A stretch of 64,000 nt of DNA from Altererythrobacter sp. C41 (GCF_016803135.1 NZ_JAEVFE010000001.1:1-64000); one strand, 5' to 3'. Numbered from the stretch's first letter, positions 51,317-61,026 are shown. Made by a program: numbers and translations. The notes: generated by a model not told the origin, from the sequence alone.

Positions 51317-51847
51317 CTACCGGCCGCCGCTTTCGTCGGGCACGACCCGCAGGGCGAATTCACCCCGGCTGCGGCGGCCCGAAAGGTTCTCGACTGCGAT
51401 AACGACCGGTTGACGTGCGATCGTTTCGCCCTCGGGCGGCGGGGGGAGGGTGATCGTCCCGGTCGCGCTGTTGCCTTCGCGGGTGGTGATCACGAACAGC
51501 CGCCATCCCGGAATGCGCACGCCGTTGCGGTCGACCCGGTAGACGGCGACCGTCTGGTTGCCGTCTACCGTGCGGCCGTCGAGGATCAGGGTCACCGGCC
51601 CAGGCGGTCCCTCGATGACATGCTCGAAGCGGACAGGTCGCATCGAATCCCAGCTTTCGGAGAAAGCGTCGGGGTGGGCCTGCGCGTAGGAACCGGAGCT
51701 GGAATCGGCCGGCTCCTGCGTCCCGGACACCGCCTCTTCCAGCGCATCGCGGGCAATTCCGCCCAGGATGCCGCCCAGATCCTGTGCCTGGGCCGGTGCA
51801 GTAAACGGCAGTGACGCCGCTGCTGCAAAGAGAAACATGCTCCGCAT
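51317..51847 (-). CDS. Secreted protein of unknown function
   Basis: The ATG at 51845-51847 follows AGGAAGC at a good distance and gives 176 residues with a signal peptide (RSMFLFAAAASLPFTAPAQAQ). A short linker region rich in Gly, Ser and Ala follows (LGGILGGIARDALEEAVSG), then a beta-rich domain (HVIEGPPGPVTLILDGRTVDGNQTVAVYRVDRNGVRIPGWRLFVITTREG) without recognised motifs. It is convergent with the beta-lactamase gene and lies 20 bases after the adhesin gene on the same strand, so it may be co-expressed with the adhesin. I cannot assign a function. Confidence 0.6.
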   Translation of the reverse strand: MRSMFLFAAAASLPFTAPAQAQDLGGILGGIARDALEEAVSGTQEPADSSSGSYAQAHPDAFSESWDSMRPVRFEHVIEGPPGPVTLILDGRTVDGNQTVAVYRVDRNGVRIPGWRLFVITTREGNSATGTITLPPPPEGETIARQPVVIAVENLSGRRSRGEFALRVVPDESGGR

Positions 51848-51867
51848 GATCGCTTCCTTTCTGTCGC

Positions 51868-54525
51868 TTACCACGAGAAACCGACCGCGCCGCCGCCCAT
51901 CGAATCGCCTTCGGTCGTGGTTGCAAACCCGAAGTTGATCGCGAAGGAATCGCTCGTGGCGTGGCTGTAGCCGATCGAGAAGGCGCTCTTGCCGCCGTAT
52001 GTGCCGACACCGAACATCAGCCGATTGGTGTTGTTCGTGCCCATGCCGGCGGGATTGCCGTTGATGACGGCGAAGGCGGCGCTCATGGCGCCCACCCGCT
52101 CCAGTTCGGCATTCACCAGCGAGAAGTTCTCCTCCATGGTGAGCGAGAGTGCGCTGATGCGCCCGTCGGTATAACTGTTGGCCGCCGACAGCGCGGCGGC
52201 GCTCGAGACATCGGCGTAGTTCTGCGCCGAGATGAGCGTAGCCGCGTCGCCCGTGCTAGCGTGCATGTTGGCCGCGGCCAAAGTGGCAGCGTCACCGGCG
52301 TCGGCATACGTGTTCGCCGCGCCGAGCGTCACCGCATCCCCGGCATCGGCGTACGTGTTTGCAGTGGCAAGCGTCACCGCATCCCCGGCATCGGCATAGG
52401 TGTTCGCAGTGGCGAGAGTCCCGGCGTCACCCGCTTCGACCTGCCCGACGTTGGCTGCATCGGTGTCGGCGGTGCCGGCGGCGACGTTGACCACGCGGCG
52501 CTCCGCGCCGGGAGCGCCGATGGACACGGTATTGTCCTGATCGGCCACCGAACCGGCGCCGAGCGCGACGCTGTTGGCGCCGGACGCCATGGATGCCGAG
52601 CCCAGCGCGGTGCTGCCATTGCCGGTTGCGTCGCTCAGGCTGCCGATTGCGGTGGCGTAGTCCGCATTCGCGGTTGCGAGATAGCCTTGAGCGGAGGCGG
52701 ACTCGGCACTGGCTTCGCTCTGGATACCGAACGCCGAGGAACGGTCGCCGCTGGCTTCGCTGAAGTAGCCGGCCGCGGTGCTCGATACCCCCGACGCGAC
52801 GCTGCCGCCGCCAAGCGCGGTGGCGTTGTCGGCCGTGGCCCCGGCACCGGCCCCAATCGCGGTCGTCATAACGGCGGAGGCTTGCGCCCCAGACCCGTTG
52901 GCGGTCCCGCTCGCTCCGGAAGCGACAGCGGCGACGCCAGTCGCGGTTGCGCTGGCGCCGGTGGCCTGCGTGCCATAACCGAGGGCGATCGAATTCTCTC
53001 CGCTGGCTATTGTGTAGGCGCCGTGGGCGGAGGAACGCGCGCCGGTTGCTTCGCTCAATGTACCGTAGGCGGATGAAAGGCCGCCGCTCGCGGTGGCGAA
53101 GTAGCCGCTCGCCGTATCCGATCCGTTCACGGCCTGGCTGCCGTTGCCCAGCGCGGTGGACGCGGCGCCGGTCGCAGCGGAAGCGTTGCCGATGGCGGTC
53201 GACTGGATGCCGGTGGCCTGTGCATAGGCGCCGTTCGCGGTCGCGCTGTTGGCGGTTGCCTGCGCGGCATAGCCGGTGGCGGTGGCCGAATCCCCGGTTG
53301 CCTTGCTGACGACGCCATAAGCGGACGATCGCGCGCCCGAGGCGTCGCTATACCCGCCGGTGGCGGTAGCCAGTTCACCCGCGATCGAGCTGCGGCCGAG
53401 GCTGGTGGCGTTGACGCCGCTGGCATTGCTGCCGTTACCCAGCGCGGTCGAATATTGGCCGGTCGCCTGCGCGCCGAGGCCGACCCCGGTGCTATATTCG
53501 CCCGAGGCTTGACTGAACGTGCCCAGCGCGGTCGATCCCACGCCGGCGGCATTCGCGGCCGAGCCGAACGCGGCGCTGCTGGCGGTCGATGCGGTGCTGT
53601 TCTGGCCGATCGCGGTCGCGCCGTCGGCGGAGGCAGCGCTGCCCGAACCGATGGCGATCGCGGCTACCCCTCCGGCGCTGCTGCGCGAGCCGATCGCTAC
53701 CGACCCGATTCCGTCCGCATCGGAGGCATAGCCGGTCGCAACGGCTTCATCGCCAGCCGCCGCGCTCCCGACGCCAGTCGAAGTGGCGCCGTAACCGGCG
53801 GCGGCGCTGTTCGCGCCGGTTGCCGTCGATCCGAAGTTGCTGGCAGTGGCTCCCGACCCGAGCGCGGTCGCGTATTGATCCGAGGCGGTGCTGATCGTGC
53901 CCAGGGCAACCGAATTGGCTCCGCTTGCGGTGCTGTGGCCGCCGTATGCGGCGCTGTTGACGCCCGACGCCGCGCTACTCACGCCGTAAGCGGCGCTGTT
54001 CTCTCCGGCTGCCTGGCTCTGACTGCCCATCGTCGTCGCGTTAATGCCATCCGCGCGACTGCCGTGCCCGACGGCCGTGGCCGATTCGCCCATGGCAACG
54101 CTGCCGTAACCGGCAGCAGTCGAATAATTCCCGGTCGCGATGCTGCGACCGCCCACTGCAGTGCCTTGTGTGCCGCCGCTGCTGGCCGCGAGACCCAGTG
54201 CGGTCGATTCATCGCCGCTTGCTGCCGCCGCATGGCCCACCGCGGTGGCCTGGGCCCCCGCGGTCGTGGAGTGACCGATGGCGGTGCCGCTGGAGTCCGC
54301 TTCGGAACTAATCCCCACCGCCGTGGACGCCGGGCCGTTCGCTTCCGCCGCGCTGCCGCAGGCCATCGCGCCGCCACCCGTGGCCACAGGCGCCGTCGGT
54401 GTGGGCGTTACGCTTTGACAGATCGTCGTGGTCTGCGCCGACGCCGTATCCGGCAGCAGAACGAGCGCAGTGCTCCCGAGAACGGCGGCCGTGAACGGCC
54501 TGGCCCAGAATTTCGCATTCGACAT
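51868..54525 (-). CDS. YadA-like trimeric autotransporter adhesin
   Basis: The 885-residue protein has a signal peptide ending DTASAQ. From about residue 60 to 690 it consists of roughly 45 YadA-head repeats of about 14 residues (pattern GxxSxAxGxxSxAxG, for example STALGLAASSGG). Then VADQDNTVSIGAPGAERRVVNVAAGTADTDAANVGQV is the YadA neck, followed by a short stalk of 15-residue repeats (DAVTLATANTYADAG) and the C-terminal membrane anchor (MFGVGTYGGKSAFSIGYSHATSDSFAINFGF ... GGGAVGFSW). It forms a homotrimer whose anchor makes a 12-stranded pore. It probably mediates surface attachment. The divergent HTH regulator begins 163 bases away. Confidence 0.92.
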   Translation of the reverse strand: MSNAKFWARPFTAAVLGSTALVLLPDTASAQTTTICQSVTPTPTAPVATGGGAMACGSAAEANGPASTAVGISSEADSSGTAIGHSTTAGAQATAVGHAAAASGDESTALGLAASSGGTQGTAVGGRSIATGNYSTAAGYGSVAMGESATAVGHGSRADGINATTMGSQSQAAGENSAAYGVSSAASGVNSAAYGGHSTASGANSVALGTISTASDQYATALGSGATASNFGSTATGANSAAAGYGATSTGVGSAAAGDEAVATGYASDADGIGSVAIGSRSSAGGVAAIAIGSGSAASADGATAIGQNSTASTASSAAFGSAANAAGVGSTALGTFSQASGEYSTGVGLGAQATGQYSTALGNGSNASGVNATSLGRSSIAGELATATGGYSDASGARSSAYGVVSKATGDSATATGYAAQATANSATANGAYAQATGIQSTAIGNASAATGAASTALGNGSQAVNGSDTASGYFATASGGLSSAYGTLSEATGARSSAHGAYTIASGENSIALGYGTQATGASATATGVAAVASGASGTANGSGAQASAVMTTAIGAGAGATADNATALGGGSVASGVSSTAAGYFSEASGDRSSAFGIQSEASAESASAQGYLATANADYATAIGSLSDATGNGSTALGSASMASGANSVALGAGSVADQDNTVSIGAPGAERRVVNVAAGTADTDAANVGQVEAGDAGTLATANTYADAGDAVTLATANTYADAGDAVTLGAANTYADAGDAATLAAANMHASTGDAATLISAQNYADVSSAAALSAANSYTDGRISALSLTMEENFSLVNAELERVGAMSAAFAVINGNPAGMGTNNTNRLMFGVGTYGGKSAFSIGYSHATSDSFAINFGFATTTEGDSMGGGAVGFSW
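52260..52440 (-). repeat. 45-bp tandem repeats in the adhesin stalk
   Basis: Near-identical 45-bp units (for example GCGTCACCGCATCCCCGGCA beginning at 52326 and again at 52371) encode the 15-residue unit DAVTLATANTYADAG. High DNA identity makes this part prone to length change by slippage. Confidence 0.7.
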
Positions 54526-54688
54526 GATCCTACCCCTTCGCCCTTTTGAGTGGGGCGGACCCTATTCGGGGCGGGTCGGCGCGGTGAGGTGCAGCGGCGT
54601 ACGCAACCGAGGCACGAAAATTCCGCGTTCCGATGCAACGGTTGCACAGGAGGTTGCATCGGCGCGATTCTTCTGGGATCATATTGCG

Positions 54689-55573
54689 ATGGGGGAGATC
54701 GCGTTCTCCGCGAACTTGCGGCTGGTGCTCAAGGCGCTGTCGATGAGCCGCGGGCGGCTTGCATCCGTCCTCGGAGTCGACAAGTCGCTGGTCGGCCGCT
54801 GGGCTTCAGGGGCCGTAAGGCCCTCCAGCCATAATCTCGAACGCCTGACCCATCTCGTTGCCGAGCGGCAGGACGGCTTCACTCTGCTCGACTGGGAGCG
54901 GGAGCCTGCCGAACTCGCGGACCTGCTCGGCGTCACCGTACCCCATGAAGCGCCGAAGTTTGTCGCACCGGAAGTGCCGGGCCTCGCCACCGCGCGCATG
55001 ATGACGGATCTGCGCGGCGCGGCCTACGAGGGGTTCTGGCGCGTGACCCGGCCCGCCGTCGTCGCGCCGGGCCGCTTCTGTCACGACCATGGCTTCATCC
55101 GGCGGGGGGCCACCGGCCTTCTGGAATTTCAGCTCGGCAATCCCGATTTTCGCTTCGTCGGCTGGGCGCTGCCGTTCGAGGGGCAGCTCTTCTGCGTCGC
55201 CTCCGATCCGTTCGGGACGATGCCGAGCTTTCTCGTCGTGAACGGAGTCCCGATGCCCAAGGCGGACCTGCTGGACGGCATCATCCTGACCGCGTTCAAC
55301 GCGCTACGCCTTCCCGCCGCCTATCCCATCATCCTCGAGCGGATCGGCGATCTCAGCGGCGATCTCGAGGCGGACGATGCACGTGCCGCCGACCTGATGG
55401 CCGCAAACGATCAGTTCGCTGCCGAGGGGGCGGTGCCCGACCACATCCGCGACCATCTGCTACGCGACATCGGCCCTGCGGCGGCGGCGAGCGGCGGCGA
55501 CATGCTGCTCACGGCCTCGCGAACATCGGTGCTTTCCCGCCAGATGTCGGACGAGGCCGAAACGCCCGCCTAG
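54689..55573 (+). CDS. XRE-type HTH regulator with unknown C-terminal domain
   Basis: The ATG at 54689 is chosen because the helix-turn-helix begins directly (FSANLRLVLKALSMSRGRLASVLGVDKSLVGRWASGAVRPSSHNLERLTHLVAE), giving 294 residues; the upstream open codons overlap the adhesin and its promoter. The C-terminal 180 residues (FWRVTRPAVVAPGRFCHDHGFIRRGATGLLEFQLGNPDFRFVGWALPFEGQLFCVASDPFGTMPSFLVVNG) look like an alpha/beta ligand-binding domain that I do not recognise. Its divergence from the trimeric adhesin suggests it may control adhesin expression. Confidence 0.78.
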   Translation: MGEIAFSANLRLVLKALSMSRGRLASVLGVDKSLVGRWASGAVRPSSHNLERLTHLVAERQDGFTLLDWEREPAELADLLGVTVPHEAPKFVAPEVPGLATARMMTDLRGAAYEGFWRVTRPAVVAPGRFCHDHGFIRRGATGLLEFQLGNPDFRFVGWALPFEGQLFCVASDPFGTMPSFLVVNGVPMPKADLLDGIILTAFNALRLPAAYPIILERIGDLSGDLEADDARAADLMAANDQFAAEGAVPDHIRDHLLRDIGPAAAASGGDMLLTASRTSVLSRQMSDEAETPA

Positions 55574-55595
55574 GGCGCCGTGATGTGCACGGATT

Positions 55596-55616
55596 GCGCG
55601 GCTCAGTGAGCCGCGC
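55596..55616. terminator. Possible bidirectional hairpin between regulator and purC
   Basis: GCGCGGCTCA and TGAGCCGCGC form a perfect inverted repeat with a single central base (in practice a 9-bp stem with a 3-nt loop) between two convergent genes. No T-run follows on either side, so termination is uncertain. Confidence 0.4.
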
Positions 55617-55659
55617 ATTCTCATAGCGCAGGGAAGAAGCTCCTCGATCGAGGAACGCC

Positions 55660-56460
55660 TTACTTCTTCGTCTTGGACGTGCGCAGCTTGCCGCGGTGGG
55701 CGTTGAGGTCGAACACCTCGCCCGGGCCGCCGTCGTCGTTCTGGAGCAGGCCGAGGCGGCGGGCAACTTCCTGGTAGGCTTCTTCCTCGCCGCCGAGGTC
55801 GCGGCGGAAGCGGTCCTTGTCGAGCTTCTCGCCGGTGGTCATGTCCCACAGGCGGCAGCCGTCGGGGCTGATCTCGTCGGCCAGGATGAGGCGGCTGTAG
55901 TCGCCGTCCCACATGCGGCCGAACTCGAGCTTGAAGTCGATCAGGCGGATGTCGATCGCGGCGAACATGCCGCACAGGAAATCGTTGATGCGGATCGCCA
56001 TGCTGGAGATGTCCTGCATCTCCTCGTTCGATGCCCAGTTGAAGCAGGCGATGTGCTCCTCCGCGATCAGCGGATCGCCGAGGCCATCGTCCTTGTAGTA
56101 GTATTCGATCAGGGTGTGCGGCAGCGGCTCGCCTTCCTCCAGCCCGAGGCGCTTGGAGATGCTGCCGGCGGCGACGTTGCGCACGACCACCTCGATGGGA
56201 ACGATCTCCACCTGGCGCACGAGCTGTTCGCGCATGTTCAGGCGGCGGATGAAGTGGGTTGGAATGCCGATATGGGCGAGGCGGGTGAAGACGTACTCGC
56301 TGATGCGGTTGTTGATCACGCCCTTGCCGTTGATCGTGCCCTTCTTCTGCGCATTGAAGGCGGTCGCGTCGTCCTTGAAGTACTGGATCAGCGTACCCGG
56401 CTCGGGGCCTTCGTAGAGGATCTTGGCCTTGCCTTCGTAGATCTGGCGGCGACGAGCCAT
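55660..56460 (-). CDS. purC: SAICAR synthetase
   Basis: The 266-residue protein starts [18 protein letters not shown] and carries the PurC motifs: [33 protein letters not shown]-like [55 protein letters not shown], and [34 protein letters not shown]. It joins CAIR and aspartate with ATP to give SAICAR in purine synthesis. It is cytoplasmic and stands alone here, convergent with the HTH regulator. Confidence 0.96.
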   Translation of the reverse strand: MARRRQIYEGKAKILYEGPEPGTLIQYFKDDATAFNAQKKGTINGKGVINNRISEYVFTRLAHIGIPTHFIRRLNMREQLVRQVEIVPIEVVVRNVAAGSISKRLGLEEGEPLPHTLIEYYYKDDGLGDPLIAEEHIACFNWASNEEMQDISSMAIRINDFLCGMFAAIDIRLIDFKLEFGRMWDGDYSRLILADEISPDGCRLWDMTTGEKLDKDRFRRDLGGEEEAYQEVARRLGLLQNDDGGPGEVFDLNAHRGKLRTSKTKK

Positions 56461-56729
56461 CGGGAATTCCTTGCGCGCAAAATGACGGCGCCCCGGCGCG
56501 CGAAGCAGGTCGGGCTTCGCAGGAACCGGGGCAGGAAGCCGCCCATACTCCGATTGCCTGGCGAAGGCAATTGCGGCCCGCCCGAGCTTCCGCGCGGCAA
56601 CGTCCTATCGCGCATCCGGGTTCCGATGATACACGGCACGCTGAATCGCCTCGGCGGCACGGCGCTGAGGAACGCGTGTAATCCGTAGGTTGGATGGGTT
56701 GGTGAGCACTGTGACGACAAGGCGGCGCG

Positions 56730-57578
56730 ATGAGGCTGCTCACCGCGATGCGCCCGGTGCCGGACCGTGCCGCGCAGACCTTCGTCTGTGGACACCCGGA
56801 TGCGAGACATGCGTTGATTAGCCCAGCATCGGGAGAATACCGGCCGGACCCCAAGCGGCGGGCGCTCGCGGTTATCGCGGCGCTTGTCCTGGAACTGTTG
56901 CTGATCGCGCTGTTGCTGTCGCTCGGCCTGCAGGATCCGGGGCAACCCGAAGCAGAGCCCACGCTGGTGCGGTTCCAGGCCCGCTCCGCTCCGGAAAGCG
57001 CTGAGGAAACCCCTGAGGCCGAAAGCGAAGAGGTGCAGCAGCCCGAACCCGCCGAACGCCCCCGGGCCGAACCCGAGGCGGCGGATCAGCCGTCGATCCA
57101 GAGTCCGCGCCCCGCTGAGCCGAGCCCCTCAGCGGCACCCGTCGTGCGGGTGGCGCCGTCCTCCTTCGATCTGTCGAAAGTGAAGACGCCATCCTCGCCG
57201 CGCACTGCCGCGAGTGGTCCGCCCGTCGGACCGCCGGACACCGGCTCGAGCGGCGACACGCCACGCGTCGGCACGGCGCCGAACGGAGAGCCGCTCTACG
57301 CCGCCGCGTGGTACCGCGAGCCGCGCCCGGGCGAGCTTCGCGGATACCTTTCGACCGCGACCGGGCCCGGATGGGGCCTGATTGCGTGCCGGACCGTGCC
57401 CGATTTCCGGGTCGAGGATTGCGTCGCGCTTGAGGAATATCCCAGCGGCTCGAACATCAATCGGGCAGTGCTGGCCGCCGCGTGGCAGTTCAGGGTGCGC
57501 CCTCCGCGGCTCGGCGGGCAGTATCAGGTCGGCGCCTGGGTGCGGATCAGGATCGATTACGAGCTCCAGCGCCATTGA
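56730..57578 (+). CDS. TonB-like periplasm-spanning membrane protein
   Basis: The start is uncertain (56730, 56748 or a TTG at 56814); the longest form has 282 residues. A single membrane segment (RRALAVIAALVLELLLIALLLSLGL) is followed by a Glu/Pro-rich stretch of about 110 residues (EETPEAESEEVQQPEPAERP), and a C-terminal domain resembling the TonB fold (AWYREPRPGELRGYL ... ALEEYPSGSNINRAVLAAAWQFRVRPPRLGGQYQVGAWVRIRIDYELQ). The layout is that of TonB or a TonB paralogue, yet ExbB/ExbD are not adjacent. It may energise one of the four receptors found here, or serve another envelope role. Confidence 0.65.
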   Translation: MRLLTAMRPVPDRAAQTFVCGHPDARHALISPASGEYRPDPKRRALAVIAALVLELLLIALLLSLGLQDPGQPEAEPTLVRFQARSAPESAEETPEAESEEVQQPEPAERPRAEPEAADQPSIQSPRPAEPSPSAAPVVRVAPSSFDLSKVKTPSSPRTAASGPPVGPPDTGSSGDTPRVGTAPNGEPLYAAAWYREPRPGELRGYLSTATGPGWGLIACRTVPDFRVEDCVALEEYPSGSNINRAVLAAAWQFRVRPPRLGGQYQVGAWVRIRIDYELQRH

Positions 57579-57601
57579 GACGAGGGACGAAGACCAATGG
57601 A

Positions 57602-58633
57602 TCAACTGCGAGGGCGTCTGCGGCCGACCAGGAGAGCCGTTGCCGCAATCGCAAGCCCGGCGGCGCCGAGGACCTTGTCCCGTCTTCGGTTGAGTGACAT
57701 CTGCAGGCTCTTATCGACCGCCTGGCCGTCGAAGCGCCCATGCGCTCCGGGATCGCCTGGCGGTACATCGAACAGATTGTCCACCCGATCCGCTTCCATC
57801 GGCTCCGGTGAGGACTGGCTCGCAATGCCGTTCTCGGCGAGATAATGGTCGAGGAGTGGCGAGGCGAGCTTGTCGCCAAGGATTGTCTGCGCCGTCGCGC
57901 TGCCCACCCAGACCTCCTTGCGTCCGGCGCTTGCCGCGAACCGGATGGCGCGTGCGGCGACTTCCGGCTGGTAGATCTTTCCAACCGGACGAGGCCGGCC
58001 GCGGATATGCGCCCGCGCCCAATCGAACTGCGGGGTGTTGATCGCGGGCAGTTGCACCATGGTGACCTGGACCTTGCTGCCGCGATGCTCGAGTTCCGGC
58101 CGGATGGAATCGAGAAAGCCCTGCAGCGCGTGCTTCGCGCCGCAATAGGCCGATTGCAGCGGAATGCCGCGATAGGCGAGGGCGGAGCCGACCAGCACGA
58201 CCGTGCCACGATCCCGGGGCACCATCCGCTTCAGTGCCGCGCGCGCGCCATGGATCTGCCCGAAATAGGTGACGGCGGTGACGCGCTCGTATTCTTCCCA
58301 GCTCATGTCCATGAAAGTGGAGAAGATCCCGGCGAAGGCGTTGTTCACCCAGACGTCGATCGGCCCCAGCTCCCGCTCGATCCGCTCGGCTGCGGCTTCG
58401 ACTGCGCCGCCGTCCGCCACGTCGACCGAAATGCCGAGCGCGCGCGAACCGGTTGCCTCTACCTCGCGTACCGCGTTGTCGAGGCGCTCCTGCCCGCGGG
58501 CCAGGATCGCTACGTTTGCGCCTGCCCGCGCGAACTCGCGAACCGTAGCGCGGCCGACCCCGGCGCTTCCGCCGGTGACGACGACGACGGGGCTCAAACC
58601 GCCATCTCCGGAAACTTCCCAATCATGTCTCAT
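57602..58633 (-). CDS. SDR-family oxidoreductase with C-terminal membrane anchor
   Basis: The 343-residue protein has the SDR motifs VVVTGGSAGVGRATVREFA, VWVNNAFAG, VLVGSALAYRG and catalytic YCGAKHALQGF. The C-terminal extension of about 80 residues ends in a short hydrophobic helix followed by Arg residues (VLGAAGLAIAATALLVGRRRPRS), suggesting a single-pass anchor with the catalytic domain in the cytoplasm. Substrate unknown. It lies 94 bases upstream of the next minus-strand gene without obvious functional link. Confidence 0.85.
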   Translation of the reverse strand: MRHDWEVSGDGGLSPVVVVTGGSAGVGRATVREFARAGANVAILARGQERLDNAVREVEATGSRALGISVDVADGGAVEAAAERIERELGPIDVWVNNAFAGIFSTFMDMSWEEYERVTAVTYFGQIHGARAALKRMVPRDRGTVVLVGSALAYRGIPLQSAYCGAKHALQGFLDSIRPELEHRGSKVQVTMVQLPAINTPQFDWARAHIRGRPRPVGKIYQPEVAARAIRFAASAGRKEVWVGSATAQTILGDKLASPLLDHYLAENGIASQSSPEPMEADRVDNLFDVPPGDPGAHGRFDGQAVDKSLQMSLNRRRDKVLGAAGLAIAATALLVGRRRPRS

Positions 58634-58727
58634 GAACGGCAGGCCGCAGGGCCCGTTCCGGCGTGAGCGAGAACCGCCTGGCTTATGCGTTCCGGGTGCA
58701 TTCCTAACGGATCAAGGGACTCGGAAG

Positions 58728-60902
58728 TTACCGTGTCTCATGCGTGCCCGAGGTAATGAATACCGGCTGCGTGAACGCGCCGTTCGCCGCGACGTCCCAT
58801 ACCTCGAGTCGCGCCCATTTGCGGCCGCGCAGATCGAGCGTTCTGGAGATGGTGCGGCGTCCGAAGGGGCCGCCGTCCGTCAGATCGATGCGTTCGCGAT
58901 AGACCTTGGACCCGTCGCCGCTGACGATCTCCGCAAAGGCGAGCGGGAAGGTCCACTCGATGGTGGCGCTGAGCCTCGCCTGTGCGCCTGGAACGACATC
59001 CTCGCCGCTCTGCGCACCGTCGATCGTGAACTCGGGGATCAGCACCTCGCCGGTCGTGGTGAAGAACCTGCCGCCGCGAAGCGCATCCAGCACCGGCTGC
59101 CAGCCGTCCTCGTACTTCGGCAACGCACCGTCGAGCCGCAGGTAATTGATGTTCATATGCGCATAGAGCTCACTGTCCGGGCCGATCTGGAAGACATCGA
59201 CTTCGCCCGGCGTGAACTTGCGTTCGCCGGGTTTTGCGGCCCAGTTGTTCATGTCGTCGAGCAGGTCGAGCACGCGCTTGCCCAACCGGGGATGCGAATA
59301 GTCGGCCGGCATCGATTTCCATGCACCGCCCAGATAGCGGTCGCTCTTGTAGAAGGTCTCGCCGCGATACTTGTCGGGGAAACCCGTCGACCCTTTGATG
59401 CGCGGGTGGGCCGCCCACATCAGGCCCTGCTCCGCCTCCATGAGGGCCAGGACGTCTTCGGCCGATCCGACGTGATAGACCTTGCCGAATTCCGGATCGG
59501 TTTCGACGAAGGGCTGCCCCTCCTTGCGGTCCAGCGTCCAGTAGACCGGCCTGGGGAAGAAGCTCACCCAGTGACCGCCGAGATGCACGTTTGGTTCCTC
59601 GCCGGGGAGCAGCAGCAGTTCCTCGTCCGACAGGCGGGCGGTCTCCTCGTGGATCGTCCGGAGCAATGTCAGGCGATCGCCCGCACGATCCAGATCCTCC
59701 CGCGACAGGTGGAGCTCGCCGAGATGGACGATGTCGACGTTCATGGCCTTGAACCGGTCGACGAAGGCCGGCTTCTCCAGCCCCGCCGGTACGCCGGTCG
59801 ATTGCTGGAACCGCTGCTGGTTGAGGAAGTCGACGGCGTGCTCGACGTGGTAATGGCTGGTAAACGTCCGGTGCCCGGGCAGCGGCTTGAAGCTGTCTCC
59901 CCGGGTGAACGCCATCGCGGAGCGGATCGCGCTGGCCGGGTCACCGGCATCGAGGAGGTAGAACACGCCCATGTCCTGCACGGAGCCGGGCGGAGCGTTC
60001 ACCCAGGGCACGAAGCGCCGGTCGCCCTCCAGCGTCTGGCGAAGGCCGAAGCCGGTTCGCCCGGTCAGCTCGCGATAGTCGCTGCCGTACCACACGCTGT
60101 TATCGTTGTTCGCGTAGTCGACCGGGTAGAAGTACTGGTGCGGTGGAGGCAGGAGCGCGAGCGTCCCGCCATGAGCGCCCTCCGCGAGGATGAGCCGCCC
60201 CCGGACGTCGGGTGAAACGGCCGGACGCCGCGCCTCGTCGCCTTCCGCGCGAACCAGTGCGTCCGACGTGTCTGTGTAGGCGATCGTCTCCCACGGCAAG
60301 CGCGCCGACGCAGGCACCGAGAGGCCGGCGTCGAAGGTATAGGCCGTGGCATCGCGCGAGGTCGACATGACCATCGCGGCGCGAATGATCCGCGAGCCGG
60401 GGTAGACGGTGAACTGGAAGGTTCCGGAGAACGGCCCGGCCGAAGCGCCGTCGACGATGATCCTGGTGTGACCTCCGGCGGGTTCGATCCGTATGGAATC
60501 GCGCTGCAGCGCCAGTGGAAAGCTTTCGAAAGGCCGGTTGCGGGGGTTGTCGAAGAAGACGGTCCATCCCTGCCGCAGATCGCGCGTGCCTATGGTGACT
60601 ACGGCAGCAGGATCGAGATCCGCGAGCACGACCTTTCCATCAATGCCCATAGCCCGGATCAGGGGGCGATCCTTCGCCAGCGACAGCACCAGGCTGGCTC
60701 GCGCGTCGTCGCCCGCCGGCCAGTCGACGGTCACCGTGTCCGCCGTTTCCACGACGCGAACATCGCCCGCAAGAGCTCCGCCCGGCTGGCTTACGACGGT
60801 AGCGGCGGACTGTGCATGGGCGACATCAACCGCCGCGAACAACGCCCCGCTCAGAGCAATCGCCATGATGCACAGGAAAGCGCGCGTGAATCCCTCTCTC
60901 AA
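58728..60902 (-). CDS. Large secreted protein with PHP-like (CehA/McbA) metallohydrolase motifs
   Basis: The 724-residue protein has a signal peptide (GFTRAFLCIMAIALSGALFAAVDVAHAQ). The first 330 residues are beta-rich. The region HRTFTSHYHVEHAVDFL, then VDIVHLGELHL, GGHWVSFF and WAAHPRIKGS, shows the spaced His clusters of the PHP/CehA-McbA phosphoesterase- and esterase-like family. A beta domain closes the protein (FTTTGEVLIPEFTIDGAQSGEDVV). The reaction is not known; a secreted metal-dependent hydrolase of a carbohydrate or ester is plausible. The family assignment is by motif only. Confidence 0.6.
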   Translation of the reverse strand: MREGFTRAFLCIMAIALSGALFAAVDVAHAQSAATVVSQPGGALAGDVRVVETADTVTVDWPAGDDARASLVLSLAKDRPLIRAMGIDGKVVLADLDPAAVVTIGTRDLRQGWTVFFDNPRNRPFESFPLALQRDSIRIEPAGGHTRIIVDGASAGPFSGTFQFTVYPGSRIIRAAMVMSTSRDATAYTFDAGLSVPASARLPWETIAYTDTSDALVRAEGDEARRPAVSPDVRGRLILAEGAHGGTLALLPPPHQYFYPVDYANNDNSVWYGSDYRELTGRTGFGLRQTLEGDRRFVPWVNAPPGSVQDMGVFYLLDAGDPASAIRSAMAFTRGDSFKPLPGHRTFTSHYHVEHAVDFLNQQRFQQSTGVPAGLEKPAFVDRFKAMNVDIVHLGELHLSREDLDRAGDRLTLLRTIHEETARLSDEELLLLPGEEPNVHLGGHWVSFFPRPVYWTLDRKEGQPFVETDPEFGKVYHVGSAEDVLALMEAEQGLMWAAHPRIKGSTGFPDKYRGETFYKSDRYLGGAWKSMPADYSHPRLGKRVLDLLDDMNNWAAKPGERKFTPGEVDVFQIGPDSELYAHMNINYLRLDGALPKYEDGWQPVLDALRGGRFFTTTGEVLIPEFTIDGAQSGEDVVPGAQARLSATIEWTFPLAFAEIVSGDGSKVYRERIDLTDGGPFGRRTISRTLDLRGRKWARLEVWDVAANGAFTQPVFITSGTHETR

Positions 60903-61026
60903 GTATCCCTCCCTCTCGGCCGGCCCGTCGGTGTGATTTCATGTGACCGGATCGGAAGTTTGATAGCGAGGCGGAGAGGTCATGGCGAGCGAAGCGTGCG
61001 GGCGGCGGTCGACGCCCGCGGGGACT

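Noticed and set aside
52500-54400. Regular short repeats that could suggest a CRISPR array
   Set aside because: The repeats are in-frame, degenerate 14-residue YadA-head units without unique spacers or constant repeats, and no cas genes are near.
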